Part shown: positions 33,494 to 42,950 of the stretch, one piece after another | Layout of the letters: each line of letters starts with the position of its first letter | How positions within the stretch are numbered: the first letter of the stretch is position 1 | NCBI GenBank assembly: GCA_028293765.1 | Contig: JAQGOG010000112.1 | Location: 19,343 to 83,342, forward strand | Source: Gammaproteobacteria bacterium | Lineage (GTDB): Bacteria > Pseudomonadota > Gammaproteobacteria > Steroidobacterales > Steroidobacteraceae | DNA length: 64,000 bases | Reading direction: 5' to 3' | Notes under the pieces: model-generated | The model's database searches: none | Seen by the model: the letters and a program-made list of their open reading frames with translations, nothing else | Told to the model about the DNA's origin: nothing | Program-made: the position numbers and the translations under genes

Positions 33494-34251
33494 ATATCCA
33501 CGCTATTCGCGCGATCTATACCTTCGAGCTGGCACGTACCTGGCGCACGGTCATGCAGAGCATTGCGTCCCCGGTAATTTCGACCTCGCTGTATTTCATC
33601 GTCTTCGGCGCGGCGATCGGCTCGCGCATGACCGCGGTCGACGGTGTGAGCTATGGCGCTTTCATCGTACCCGGACTTATCATGCTCTCCATCCTGACGG
33701 AGAGCATTTCCAACGCCTCCTTCGGCATCTACATGCCAAAGTTCTCCGGCACCATCTACGAAGTGTTATCCGCGCCCATCTCGGTCTACGAGATCGTCCT
33801 CGGTTATGTCGGCGCCGCGGCCACCAAGTCGGTCATTCTGGGGACGATCATCCTGGCCACCGCGCGGCTGTTCGTCGCTTTCTCGATCGTGCACCCGCTG
33901 TGGATGGTGGTCTTCCTGATCCTCACGTCGGTGACCTTCAGCTTCTTCGGATTCATCATCGGCGTGTGGGCCGACGGCTGGGAGAAGCTGCAGACGGTGC
34001 CCATGCTGATCGTGACTCCGCTCACTTTTCTCGGCGGCAGCTTCTATTCCATCAGCATGCTGCCGCCGGTATGGCAGAAGATCGCTTTGTTCAACCCTGT
34101 CGTCTACCTCATCAGCGCCTTCCGCTGGAGCTTCTACGGGATCTCGGACGTCAACGTCGTCATCAGCTTCGGCATGACGCTGGTTTTTCTCGCATTGTGC
34201 GTGGGCGCGGTCGGTTGGATTTTCCGTACCGGATACAAGCTCAAGACCTGA
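33490..34251 (+). CDS. ABC-2 type transporter permease
   Basis: A 253-aa inner-membrane permease with six hydrophobic helices, of the ABC-2/NodJ class. Recognisable regions are [13 protein letters not shown] and [21 protein letters not shown], the latter the usual loop of this family. It pairs with the ATPase gene it overlaps; together they should form a dimeric exporter. The exported compound is unknown. Three further genes follow in the same direction with almost no gaps. Confidence 0.94.
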   Translation: MNIHAIRAIYTFELARTWRTVMQSIASPVISTSLYFIVFGAAIGSRMTAVDGVSYGAFIVPGLIMLSILTESISNASFGIYMPKFSGTIYEVLSAPISVYEIVLGYVGAAATKSVILGTIILATARLFVAFSIVHPLWMVVFLILTSVTFSFFGFIIGVWADGWEKLQTVPMLIVTPLTFLGGSFYSISMLPPVWQKIALFNPVVYLISAFRWSFYGISDVNVVISFGMTLVFLALCVGAVGWIFRTGYKLKT

Positions 34252-34262
34252 GGGGACGCTTC

Positions 34263-34646
34263 ATGAAGAGCCGCAAGTCGCTCGCAATTGCCGCTCTCCT
34301 GCTAAACGCGGCGGCGATATCGGGCCTGTTGGCGCGGGCGGGCGAGTTTCCCGACGACTACAACGCCGTCATCGCCGGCGCTCCGGTTTACAGCCTGCTC
34401 ACCCAAACCAGCGGGCTCGTGCGCAACGAGGCCTTCGCCGCGCCCGGCGCCGGGCTGAGTGAGACGCAGATGACGCGACTCCACGAAGCTGCGCTCGGCG
34501 CGGTGGAGGCCGGCGAGGCGCCCGACACAGTCGTCGCGTCGCGAGAGGACGGCAAGCTCTCGCGCCCGCTCTGCGCTTATCCGACACTGGCCCGCTACAA
34601 AGGTCGCGGCGATCCGGCCGAGGCCGCCAACTTCGAGTGCAAATGA
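34263..34646 (+). CDS. Miniature exported protein derived from the tannase/feruloyl esterase family
   Basis: A 127-aa product with a good ribosome site (GAGGGGACGCTTC) and a plausible N-terminal signal segment (SLAIAALLLNAAAISGLL). The following FPDDYNAVIAGAP matches the strand after the nucleophile elbow of tannases, and the end APDTVVASREDGKLSRPLCAYPTLARYKG...AANFEC matches their extreme C-terminus. About 300 residues normally in between, and the whole N-terminal catalytic part, are missing. The joints are in frame with no internal stop. It may be a decayed enzyme or a small protein with a new role. Its stop overlaps the pirin start. Confidence 0.75.
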   Translation: MKSRKSLAIAALLLNAAAISGLLARAGEFPDDYNAVIAGAPVYSLLTQTSGLVRNEAFAAPGAGLSETQMTRLHEAALGAVEAGEAPDTVVASREDGKLSRPLCAYPTLARYKGRGDPAEAANFECK

Positions 34647-35545
34647 TGTCAACGCTCGACCTCGTAATCGCTCAACGCCGCCGCGATCTGGGCGGCTTTG
34701 AAGTCGGCAGGGTGTTGCCTTACCCGCAGCGGCGAATGGTGGGGCCCTTCATTTTTTTCGATCACCTGGGTCCGGAGACTTTTCCGGCCGGCATTGCGAA
34801 GAGCGTCGATGTGCGCCCACATCCGCACATCGGACTCTCCACGGTGACTTACCTGTTCGATGGCGAGATCATGCATCGTGACAGCGTCGGTTCCGAAGTG
34901 TCGATTCGCCCGGGCGAAGTGAACTGGATGGTTGCGGGCCGTGGCATTACGCACTCGGAGCGATTCGAGAAGGCCCGCGCGCACGGCGACACCGTGCACG
35001 GGATTCAGTCTTGGGTTGCCTTGCCCGGCGGCGACGAGGAGACCGATCCGGACTTCGCGCATTACGGACGAAACGATCTGCCGACCTTCGAGGATGGCGG
35101 CGTGTGGACACGACTGCTCGCCGGTGAGGCCTTCGGCATCAAATCCCCAGTCAAGACTCACTCGCCCTTGTTTTACCTGCATTGGACGTTGGCGGCGGGC
35201 GCCACGGCGCAACTCCCGGCCACTTATTCCGAGCGGGCGGCGTATGTAATCTCGGGGATGGTCGAAGCGGCGGGACACAGTTTCGGGCCCGGCCAGATGC
35301 TCGTGTTTGCGAAAGGCGTGGACGCCGTGCTGAAGGCTACCGTTCCAACAGTCGTCATGGCGTTGGGCGGCGAATCGGTCGGCGAACGCTACATCGACTG
35401 GAACTTCGTCTCATCGTCGCAAGACCGTATCGCGCAGGCGAAAGCCGATTGGCGTGCCGGCCGGTTGAAATTACCCGACTTCGACAATGCCGAGTTCATC
35501 CCGCTGCCCGCCAACCCTCCGCCGCCACCGACGCCGCCCATGTGA
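34643..35545 (+). CDS. Pirin family protein
   Basis: A 300-aa cupin-fold protein. The metal-binding histidines are in VRPHPHIGLSTVTYLFDGEIMHRDSVGS, a motif shared by human pirin and bacterial quercetinases, followed by GRGITHSER. The C-terminal cupin half includes YVISGMVEAAGHSF. Bacterial pirins act as quercetin 2,3-dioxygenases or bind regulatory proteins; which applies here is unknown. ATG 34643 overlaps the previous stop; ATG 34646 is equally possible. The proline-rich end NPPPPPTPPM runs into the GTG of the next gene. Confidence 0.93.
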   Translation: MMSTLDLVIAQRRRDLGGFEVGRVLPYPQRRMVGPFIFFDHLGPETFPAGIAKSVDVRPHPHIGLSTVTYLFDGEIMHRDSVGSEVSIRPGEVNWMVAGRGITHSERFEKARAHGDTVHGIQSWVALPGGDEETDPDFAHYGRNDLPTFEDGGVWTRLLAGEAFGIKSPVKTHSPLFYLHWTLAAGATAQLPATYSERAAYVISGMVEAAGHSFGPGQMLVFAKGVDAVLKATVPTVVMALGGESVGERYIDWNFVSSSQDRIAQAKADWRAGRLKLPDFDNAEFIPLPANPPPPPTPPM

Positions 35546-36420
35546 CCGTTCTCAACGTCAGGCACAAGACAACCTACGTCTACGGGCGTCCGGTGGAGTT
35601 TGGCGAGCACCGCCTGATGTCCCGGCCGCGGGATAGTCATGATCTGCGGCTCCTGGATACGACGCTCGTAATAGAGCCGCCCGCGAGCGCATTACGCTGG
35701 ATGCACGACGTCTTTGGCAACTCCATAGCGATCGCCACGTTCAACCAGGCGGCGCAGCAACTGGTCTTCGAATCTGGCTTTCGCGCGGAGCACTTTCCGG
35801 CCGGCCCGCGGGCTCTGGAAGTCGAGGCGTATGCCGCAAAGTTTCCGTTCAACTACTCGGCGGACGACGCGAGGGATCTGTCTCACACGAAGGATCGCCA
35901 CTATCCGGATCCCGAGCACAAGATCGATACCTGGGCGAAGGCCGTCGTGGAGAGAACTCCCGGCGGCGGCACGCTCGATGTGCTCACGGCGATGACCGAG
36001 GGGATTAACGGGCAATTCAAGTACGAGGAGCGCGACGCGGTCGGCGTGCAGTCGCCACTCGAGACACTCGAGTTGGGTAGCGGCAGTTGCAGGGACTTCG
36101 CCGTCTTCATGATGGAAGCCTCACGCAGCTTGGGCCTCGCCGCACGTTTCGTCTCGGGTTATCTCTACGACGAGCAGCTCATCGACGGTGGGGGCGGTCT
36201 CGTGGGCGGAGGGTCGACGCACGCCTGGGCGCAGGTATTCCTGCCGGGTGCGGGTTGGGTCGAGTTCGATCCCACGAATGCGCTGATCGGGGGCCGCAAT
36301 CTGATCCGTGTCGCCGTCGCCCGCGACGCGTCGCAGGCGGCACCGCTCATGGGCAGCTACAAGGGCGAGCCGACGGATTTCGTCTCGATGTCCGTCGAAG
36401 TGCAGGTCACGACGGAATAA
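35542..36420 (+). CDS. Transglutaminase-like domain protein
   Basis: A 292-aa protein with an N-terminal beta-rich domain (LNVRHKTTYVYGRPVEFGEHRLMSRPR) and a transglutaminase core. The catalytic cysteine is in GSGSCRDFAVFMMEA (about residue 182), the histidine in STHAWAQVFLP (about 227), and the aspartate in WVEFDPTN (about 243). Bacterial members usually act as proteases or amide hydrolases, not cross-linkers. The start is GTG overlapping the pirin stop as GTGA; no signal peptide is seen. It is the last gene of the ABC-pirin run, ending before a hairpin. Confidence 0.93.
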   Translation: MTVLNVRHKTTYVYGRPVEFGEHRLMSRPRDSHDLRLLDTTLVIEPPASALRWMHDVFGNSIAIATFNQAAQQLVFESGFRAEHFPAGPRALEVEAYAAKFPFNYSADDARDLSHTKDRHYPDPEHKIDTWAKAVVERTPGGGTLDVLTAMTEGINGQFKYEERDAVGVQSPLETLELGSGSCRDFAVFMMEASRSLGLAARFVSGYLYDEQLIDGGGGLVGGGSTHAWAQVFLPGAGWVEFDPTNALIGGRNLIRVAVARDASQAAPLMGSYKGEPTDFVSMSVEVQVTTE

Positions 36421-36465
36421 CCGCCGGCACGCGCAAGGCGATTCCGGACTGCGCCCGACTCGAGG

Positions 36466-36498
36466 ATCCGGGAGCGCCGTCCAACAGCGCTCCCGGAT
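36466..36498. terminator. Perfect hairpin between convergent genes
   Basis: ATCCGGGAGCGC pairs perfectly with GCGCTCCCGGAT over a 9-nt loop. It lies between the ends of the transglutaminase-like gene (plus) and the amidohydrolase gene (minus). There is no T-run on either side, so it is a candidate bidirectional terminator or mRNA 3'-end stabiliser. Confidence 0.55.
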
Positions 36499-36507
36499 GC
36501 AGATCGT

Positions 36508-37869
36508 TCAGGGGTTGTACTCGAGCGCCTTACCGTCGCGCTTGTACACAACGCCCTCCTTCATGACGAAGCTCACCTGCTTCAACAGCCCGATGTCGGT
36601 GATGGGGTTGCCGCCGACCGCGACGATATCGGCGAACTTGCCGGCAGTGACACTGCCGAGATCCTTGTCGTGCTTGAGCAGCTCGGCGGCATGGACGGTC
36701 GCCGCCTGTATTGCGAAGAGCGGCGGCATTCCCGCCTGCACCATCAGCTCGAATTCGTGCGCATTCTGTCCGTGGGGATAGACGCCCGCATCGGTACCGA
36801 AGGCGATCTTCACGCCGGCCTTGTACGCACGTCCGGCGGTACCGAGAATGAGCGGTCCGATTGCTGCGGCCTTTGCTGCAACTTGCGGCGGATAAAATCC
36901 AGGAATGCTCGCTTTATGGGCGACGTAATCTCCCGCGATGATTGTCGGGACGTACCAGGTGCCGTGCTCCTTCATGAGCTTCATGTCCTGCGCGTCCATG
37001 AACGTACCGTGCTCGATAGAGTCGACTCCACCTAACACGGCACGCCGGATCGCTTCCGCTCCATGCGCGTGGGCGGCAACGGTAAAGCCGTAATCATGCG
37101 CCGTCGATACGACAGCCTTGATCTCTTCCAGCGTGAGCTGTGCGTTGTCGCCGCTCGAGCTCTGATCGAGCACTCCGCCGGAGGGCATGATCTTGATCAG
37201 GTCGTCGCCCTTCTTGTAGTGCATCCGAACTGCTTTGGCGGCGTCCTCCACGCTGTTGATGATTCCCCGGTCCGCGCCGGGATCCCCCGCCAGATCGTCG
37301 CGATACCCGTCCGTCGGGTCAGCATGACCCCCCGTCGATCCGATGGGCACGCCAACCGTGAAAATACGCGGGCCGACTATCAAACCCGCATTGATCGCAT
37401 TACGCAGAGCGACCGACTCGTTGGCCGCGTCACCTAGGTTACGCACGGTAGTGAAGCCCGCCAATAGCGTGCGTCGCGCGTAGATGGTGGAACGAACGAC
37501 GTAGTCCGCCAGATTCCAGTGAAAGTTATCGACGTAGGCCGTCGGTCCGAATTCGCTCGTCAGGTGGGTATGGCTGTCGATGAGGCCAGGCAGGCACGTC
37601 TGGCCGGAGAGATCGATCAGCGTGGCCCCGGCGGGCGACCGCGAGCCTGCGACCACTTCGCGCACGCGCTTGCCCTCGATGATGACCGTGGTCTCTCCCA
37701 GCATCTTTCCGGCCGTAACGTCTAACAGGTGACCACAGTGAATCGCCGTCACAGCCCCCGCGGCGGAGCCGGGAGTCTCGGCCGCCAGAGCCGTGGAGGT
37801 GACGGCACCAGTCAGTACCGTCGTCAGTATGAGAATGGGCAAGCAGGGTCGAGCAGATGTCCGATTCAA
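36508..37869 (-). CDS. Secreted amidohydrolase family protein (imidazolonepropionase/prolidase-like)
   Basis: A 453-aa metal-dependent hydrolase with a signal peptide (ends TSTALAAE). The metal-site motifs are DSHTHLTSE (about residue 98), the lysine region DDLIKIMPSGGV, VAAHAHG, SIEHGTF and FGTDAGV. This is the family that includes periplasmic Xaa-Pro or Xaa-Arg dipeptidases and imidazolonepropionase-like enzymes. The start codon is TTG with AGGAAG eight bases upstream. It follows the autotransporter pseudogene-like locus across 72 bases only if transcription passes leftward from there; it may have its own promoter. Confidence 0.92.
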   Translation of the reverse strand: MNRTSARPCLPILILTTVLTGAVTSTALAAETPGSAAGAVTAIHCGHLLDVTAGKMLGETTVIIEGKRVREVVAGSRSPAGATLIDLSGQTCLPGLIDSHTHLTSEFGPTAYVDNFHWNLADYVVRSTIYARRTLLAGFTTVRNLGDAANESVALRNAINAGLIVGPRIFTVGVPIGSTGGHADPTDGYRDDLAGDPGADRGIINSVEDAAKAVRMHYKKGDDLIKIMPSGGVLDQSSSGDNAQLTLEEIKAVVSTAHDYGFTVAAHAHGAEAIRRAVLGGVDSIEHGTFMDAQDMKLMKEHGTWYVPTIIAGDYVAHKASIPGFYPPQVAAKAAAIGPLILGTAGRAYKAGVKIAFGTDAGVYPHGQNAHEFELMVQAGMPPLFAIQAATVHAAELLKHDKDLGSVTAGKFADIVAVGGNPITDIGLLKQVSFVMKEGVVYKRDGKALEYNP

Positions 37870-37941
37870 GTGTTTGCTTCCTATGAGAGGCCGAGTTGAA
37901 TTTTTGTACGATATGAGAATGCTGCGGCGATTCGCGCTGGC

Positions 37942-40634
37942 TCAGAAGCGCGTCGCGATCCTGACGCCCATCGATGTGTCATGCAGTTTCGTGAGCGCCA
38001 GTCCCGCCATCGCCTGATAGTCGATGAATGCGGCTATCCCGTAAGGGAATTGCGCGGACAGTCCCGTAGACCAATTGAAATAATTCCTGTCGGGAGCGTC
38101 GGTGAGGATCGTAAAACCTGCCGCCGCATCCGCCGCGAAGCGCGCATTGATCGCGGCAGCCGTGCCCGCGAACTCGTGAACCGCCGAGGCTTGTGCGTGT
38201 GGGAGCAGCACTGCGTAGCGTGTATTGAGGGCATACGACACGTGTCCACCCGCTTTCAGGGTGAAGGACTCCCCGGTTTGATCGTCGAAGGACAGGTTGA
38301 GACCGTCGGCGCCCGATTCATCGAAGTGGCCGATATCGACTCTGGCATAACTGAAACCGACCAGCGGGCCGGCGAGCAGCCCGCCCCAGTGCCAGTCGTA
38401 GCCGCTGCTCGCGCTCACGGCCGTCTGGCGCCCGCTCGTGCTGGCGGTGGCCGTCCGATCCACCGTCCCACCGACGGAGGTGACCACGCTGCTGGCAAAG
38501 AGGACATGCCGGCTCGAATCGTAATCGACCTTGCCGCGGCTGCCGATGAAGTCCAGGTACCAGTTGCCCTTGTACCAGGAGCCATACACCGAAAGCGTAA
38601 TGCTCTTGCTGTCGAGCCTGGCCTCCGGCGCCGCAAAGACGCTCTTCGCCTTTCCATAGCCAATGGCGCCGCCGGCGACCAGCGAGTCCGAGAAGCGGTA
38701 GTCCACGCCGACCGTGAGGCTTTTATCGCGCAGGTCGAACGCCGATACACGGTCGCTCGCCTGCCGGTCGCCCACCCGGAGGTCGCCGGTGACGAAAATG
38801 CCGAGGCGGTCATTGAGCAGCTCGCCGTCAGGACCACCGGCGGTGTCGGTATCACCGGCCCCGCCGCCGAAGGCTTTACTCGCCAGTGAAGCGAGTGACT
38901 GCAACGGCACCTCGGTATTGCCGGCCTGTACATGCAATCCAGACGCACTCGCGCCATGGCTACCACGACGCAGCTCCGTCAGGCGATCGCCGAGATTCTT
39001 GAATTGCGAGTCGGAGAAATCCAGGCCGATCCGCTGCATGCCAGTGATCTGCTTGCCGGAAAGCGCATCCAGCGCGGTCTGCAGGCCAGGTACGTCGGCC
39101 GCATTGACATGATCGCGGATCAGGGCGCGGCACTGCTGCAGAAGATCGGTCGGGTTGGCCGCGAGCGTCGCGCCAGCAACATACTGGCTGGTCAGGTCCG
39201 AGCAACTCTGCTCGATCGCCCGCGCGACCGACTTCTGATTCGCCGTGAGACCGGGAATCGAGGACAAGGGATTAGGAACGTTGGCCGAATTAGTATCCGC
39301 GACAGTGACGGTGACGGACGTCCTCGTCACGGCTGCGCCCACTGGATCCGTCACGCTCAACGTGACCGTGTTCACACCGTCGCGCAGACGCAGTGTCGGC
39401 TTGTCCGTACCCGTTGCCGAATCGACAGCGATCGCCTGCCCCGATGCCACAGCCGTAGCTGTCCATGCAAAAGCCGACACTGGAATGGTTCGCCCGGACG
39501 TGCTCACCGTGGCGATGAACTGCACACGCTCGCCCGGGAGCCCGTCAGAATCGGCCACGGAGCGGTTCCCCCCCGCGATCTGGAGCGCGACATTACCGTT
39601 AACCGTGATGGTGACGGACACCGGAGCGCTCGACTGCTGGCGGCTGTCAGTCACGACGAGCGACACCGTGTTAGCTCCATCGTTGAGAGTCAGCGAAGGC
39701 TTGGGGCCAGTCGCACTCGCTACAGCTGCGCCGTTGACGGACCACGAGTACGTCGTGATCGTGGCATTTCCCTGTACCGAGCTACCGCTTCCATCCATGG
39801 CGACAAGCTCTCCCGGTTTACCGTCAGTATCGACGACGGTCCGGTTCCCGCCCGCGATGACGGCCGTCGGTACCGGCGGCGATGCAACCGTAATGACAAC
39901 GGACGTCGCAGCACTGACCTGAGTACCATCGTCGTTCACGAGCGACACCGTGTTGGCGCCATCGTTCAAACGGAATGTCGCCGTCGCCGTAGTGAGGGCG
40001 CTGGGCTGTCCATTGACGGTCCAGTGGTACGTCGTAATCAGGCAATTTGCTCCGCAGTCGCCAAAAGTGCTCTGCGTGCCGTCCACGAGTACCGTCTCTC
40101 CGGGGACGTCATCCGTGTCGGCTACGGCGCGGCTGCCTCCGGTGATCACCGCGACGTTGGGCACGATAACGTTGACATTGAAAGACGTTGCGAGACTCGC
40201 TGCGCCGAGTTGATCCGTGACGACGAGTGTCACTGTGTGATTGCCGTCGGCAAGATTGACAGCAAGCGTCGGGTTCGCACTCGTCCCAGCCGTACTACCA
40301 TCGACGTCCAGGCGTAGGAAGCGAGCGGCGACCCAGTTATCGGCGAAGGAGCGCTCTGCGAACCATCTAGCGTGACCGGCTCACCCGGCGCCTGGTTCGA
40401 GTCATAGATCACGCACGAGCCGTCGCAGAAATCATGACTATTCGCGCCGATGACGACCGCCGCGGAGGTTGGCGGATTTGCTGACGCCGCCCAGCCGATC
40501 GAGGGCACAGCGCACATCGCCAGCAATACAAAAAGAGCTGCGGCGCCGCTGGCCGGGTATTGAGTGCGTTGCGCGGCCGCGCTGCTTCGGGGGCCGCACC
40601 CTGCCGAAAGGCGCCGTCCTGAATACGGTTTCAT
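37942..40634 (-). pseudogene. PKD-repeat autotransporter, split by a one-base frameshift
   Basis: The gene starts at ATG 40634 with a signal segment (ALFVLLAMCAVPSIGWA) and a first PKD-like repeat ending LASYAWT, then loses frame near 40303-40307 and would stop at 40230. Adding one base restores the expected VDGSTAGTSANPTLAVNLADGNHTV and joins a 763-codon frame. That frame holds three more PKD-like repeats of 85-90 residues (each opening GGxRxVxDxDxxPGE) and a C-terminal autotransporter barrel ending RIATRF. The intact product would be about 897 aa and surface-exposed. The split may be a true mutation or a sequencing error. Confidence 0.8.
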
Positions 40635-40766
40635 CCGTCGATCCCTGCCCCTGAGCCTTTTGATGACTGTTCTTTGCGCCCGCATCCTGAAAGGGGCATC
40701 GGCCACAGTCAATACTGGTTGCGGCGGTCGACGTTGACGAACGGGAGCAGATCGAAAGGTGGGCGC

Positions 40767-42950
40767 TCAGCGCGAAGCGGACAAGCGAGCGCTCAGTCCG
40801 GTGGCAAGGTCCGATTCGGCGAGCCCTCGGGGCCCGGTGAGGGCGGCGGCCGGCCTCAGCAAGCCTGCGAAGGCGGCGGCCGTCACAGCGGGACTCATCA
40901 GAAAGCCCTGCACGCTGTCGCAGCCTTCCGCCCGCAGGAACCGCAGTTGTTCCGCGGTGGCGACGCCTTCCGCCACGATCTTCAGATTCAGATTGTGGCC
41001 GAGCGCGATGATGGCCCGGACGATGGCGGCGTCGCCCGGATCGGTGCCGATATCGGCGACGAACGAGCGATCGATCTTCAGCGTATCCAGCGGAAAGCGC
41101 TTCAGGTAGTTGAGCGAACAGTAGCCGGTACCGAAATCGTCCATGGCCAGCGCGAAGCCGAATTCCTTCAGCGCCAGCAGCGAGCGCCGGCCGGCCTCAG
41201 CGTCCCGCATCAACACGCCCTCGGTGAGCTCGAGCTCGAAGAGCGACGGCGGCAAGCGCGCCGCCTCCACCGTCTCGCTGATGCGGAACAGAATGTCCGG
41301 CCGCATGAATTCGCGGCCCGAGACATTCACCGCGATGGAGGGAACGTGCAGACCCTGGCTGCGCCACATGCCGAGATCCCGGCACACCTGCTGCAGGGTC
41401 CACCGCCCGATCTCGCCGATCAGGCCCGTCTCCTCGGCGACCGCTACGAAGTCGGCCGTCTGGATCTGGCCGCGGTCCGGATGAAACCAGCGCAGCAGCG
41501 CCTCCCCGCCCATCACCTTCAGACCGGAGGTCTCGTACTTCGGCTGGTAATGCACCTCGAGCTGCGAATTCTCGACGGCCCGGCGCAGCTCCATCTCGAG
41601 CGACAACCGCTTGAGGGCCCGGACGTTCAGCGTGTCGTTGTAGAAGCGGAACTGGTTGCGGCCGCTCGACTTCGCCTCGTACATCGCGCCATCGGCGTTC
41701 TTGAGAAGATTTTGCGCGTCGGCGCCATGTTCCGGGAATAGCGCGATACCGATGCTCGGCGTGACCACGAGCTCGTAGCCCCCCTGCAGAAACGGTGCCG
41801 CGAGAGCGGACAGAATACGCTCCGCCGCCTGCTCCGCGAGGTGCGTGCCCGGGTGCCCCGAGATCACGACTATGAACTCATCGCCGCCGACCCTTGCGAG
41901 TTGCCCACGAACTGTCCCCGCCGCGCTTTCGTCCGCGACGGACGCGTCGCTTCCGTTCAGATGGGCCAGCGCGCCGCGCAGCCTGTCGGCAACCTGTCGC
42001 AGGAGTGCGTCGCCCGTATCGTGCCCGAGCGTGTCGTTGATGCGTTTGAACTGGTCGAGGTCCACGTAGAGCAGCGCCACGCTACCCTGTTGAGTTCGTG
42101 CCTCCACCAGCGAGCGTGCGAGGTAATCGCCGATCCATTCACGATTGGGCAGGCCGGTGAGCGCATCGAAATAGGCGAGCCGCTGAATGTGCGCTTCCGT
42201 TTCCTTGCGCTCGGTGATGTCACGGACGATCGCGAGCACCTGGCCGTTGGCGTTGGGCAGATACCGGCATTCGAATTGCCGCTTCGTTTCTGCCGCCTGC
42301 TCGAGCGAGAATTCAAACTCCGCCGGCGCGCCGCGCAGCGCCGCCTCGAGACACTCCATAGCACAACCCCGGGCATCTGCCGGAATGATGTCGAGAATGT
42401 GCTGCGCGGTTGGGCCGTACTGTACGGACGTGTCGATCAGCCCGTCGACACGATTGAAGCAGCGGTCGATCAGACCGTTGGTATTCACGAGGAACAGTCC
42501 GTCGGGTATTGCCTTCAGCAGCGCCGCGTTGTTCTGTTCGCTGACCTTCAAGTCCTCGATGGTGCGTGCGCCGCGCAGCACATACCGAATGCGATGACCG
42601 AGCAGAGCCCAGTTCAGAGGCTTGACGACGAAGTCCGTCGCTCCCGCCTCGTAGGCGAGGTCGATCGAGGCCGGATCGTCCAGGCCGGTCACCATCACTA
42701 TCGGCAGGTTAGCGCCACCCGGCAACACGCGGATGTTGGCACATGCCTGGTACCCGTTGCCGTCCGGCATTTCGACGTCGAGCAGGGCAATGTCAGGCAT
42801 ACGAAGCGCGCAAGCTGCTACAGCCGCGTCGCCACTGGCAACGGTCTGCACGACGAACCCGGAAGCTCCCAGGGTTGCTCGGGCAATCTCCCGCAGGATG
42901 GCATCGTCGTCCGCCACAAGTATGCGAACGGCCGACTTCCCGGCGCTCAT
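40767..42950 (-). CDS. Response regulator with PAS, GGDEF and EAL domains (c-di-GMP turnover)
   Basis: A 727-aa cytosolic signalling protein. Domains in order: receiver (about 5-125; ILVADDDAI, phosphoacceptor in ALLDVEMPDGNG), PAS (about 135-255), GGDEF (about 265-435; intact VGGDEF near 358) and EAL (about 450-700; GEALLRW near 483, with DDFGTGYCSL and AEGVAT intact). Both cyclase and phosphodiesterase motifs look active, so net output depends on signalling. The start overlaps the stop of the hybrid kinase gene (ATGA), strongly suggesting that kinase controls it. Confidence 0.95.
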   Translation of the reverse strand: MSAGKSAVRILVADDDAILREIARATLGASGFVVQTVASGDAAVAACALRMPDIALLDVEMPDGNGYQACANIRVLPGGANLPIVMVTGLDDPASIDLAYEAGATDFVVKPLNWALLGHRIRYVLRGARTIEDLKVSEQNNAALLKAIPDGLFLVNTNGLIDRCFNRVDGLIDTSVQYGPTAQHILDIIPADARGCAMECLEAALRGAPAEFEFSLEQAAETKRQFECRYLPNANGQVLAIVRDITERKETEAHIQRLAYFDALTGLPNREWIGDYLARSLVEARTQQGSVALLYVDLDQFKRINDTLGHDTGDALLRQVADRLRGALAHLNGSDASVADESAAGTVRGQLARVGGDEFIVVISGHPGTHLAEQAAERILSALAAPFLQGGYELVVTPSIGIALFPEHGADAQNLLKNADGAMYEAKSSGRNQFRFYNDTLNVRALKRLSLEMELRRAVENSQLEVHYQPKYETSGLKVMGGEALLRWFHPDRGQIQTADFVAVAEETGLIGEIGRWTLQQVCRDLGMWRSQGLHVPSIAVNVSGREFMRPDILFRISETVEAARLPPSLFELELTEGVLMRDAEAGRRSLLALKEFGFALAMDDFGTGYCSLNYLKRFPLDTLKIDRSFVADIGTDPGDAAIVRAIIALGHNLNLKIVAEGVATAEQLRFLRAEGCDSVQGFLMSPAVTAAAFAGLLRPAAALTGPRGLAESDLATGLSARLSASR

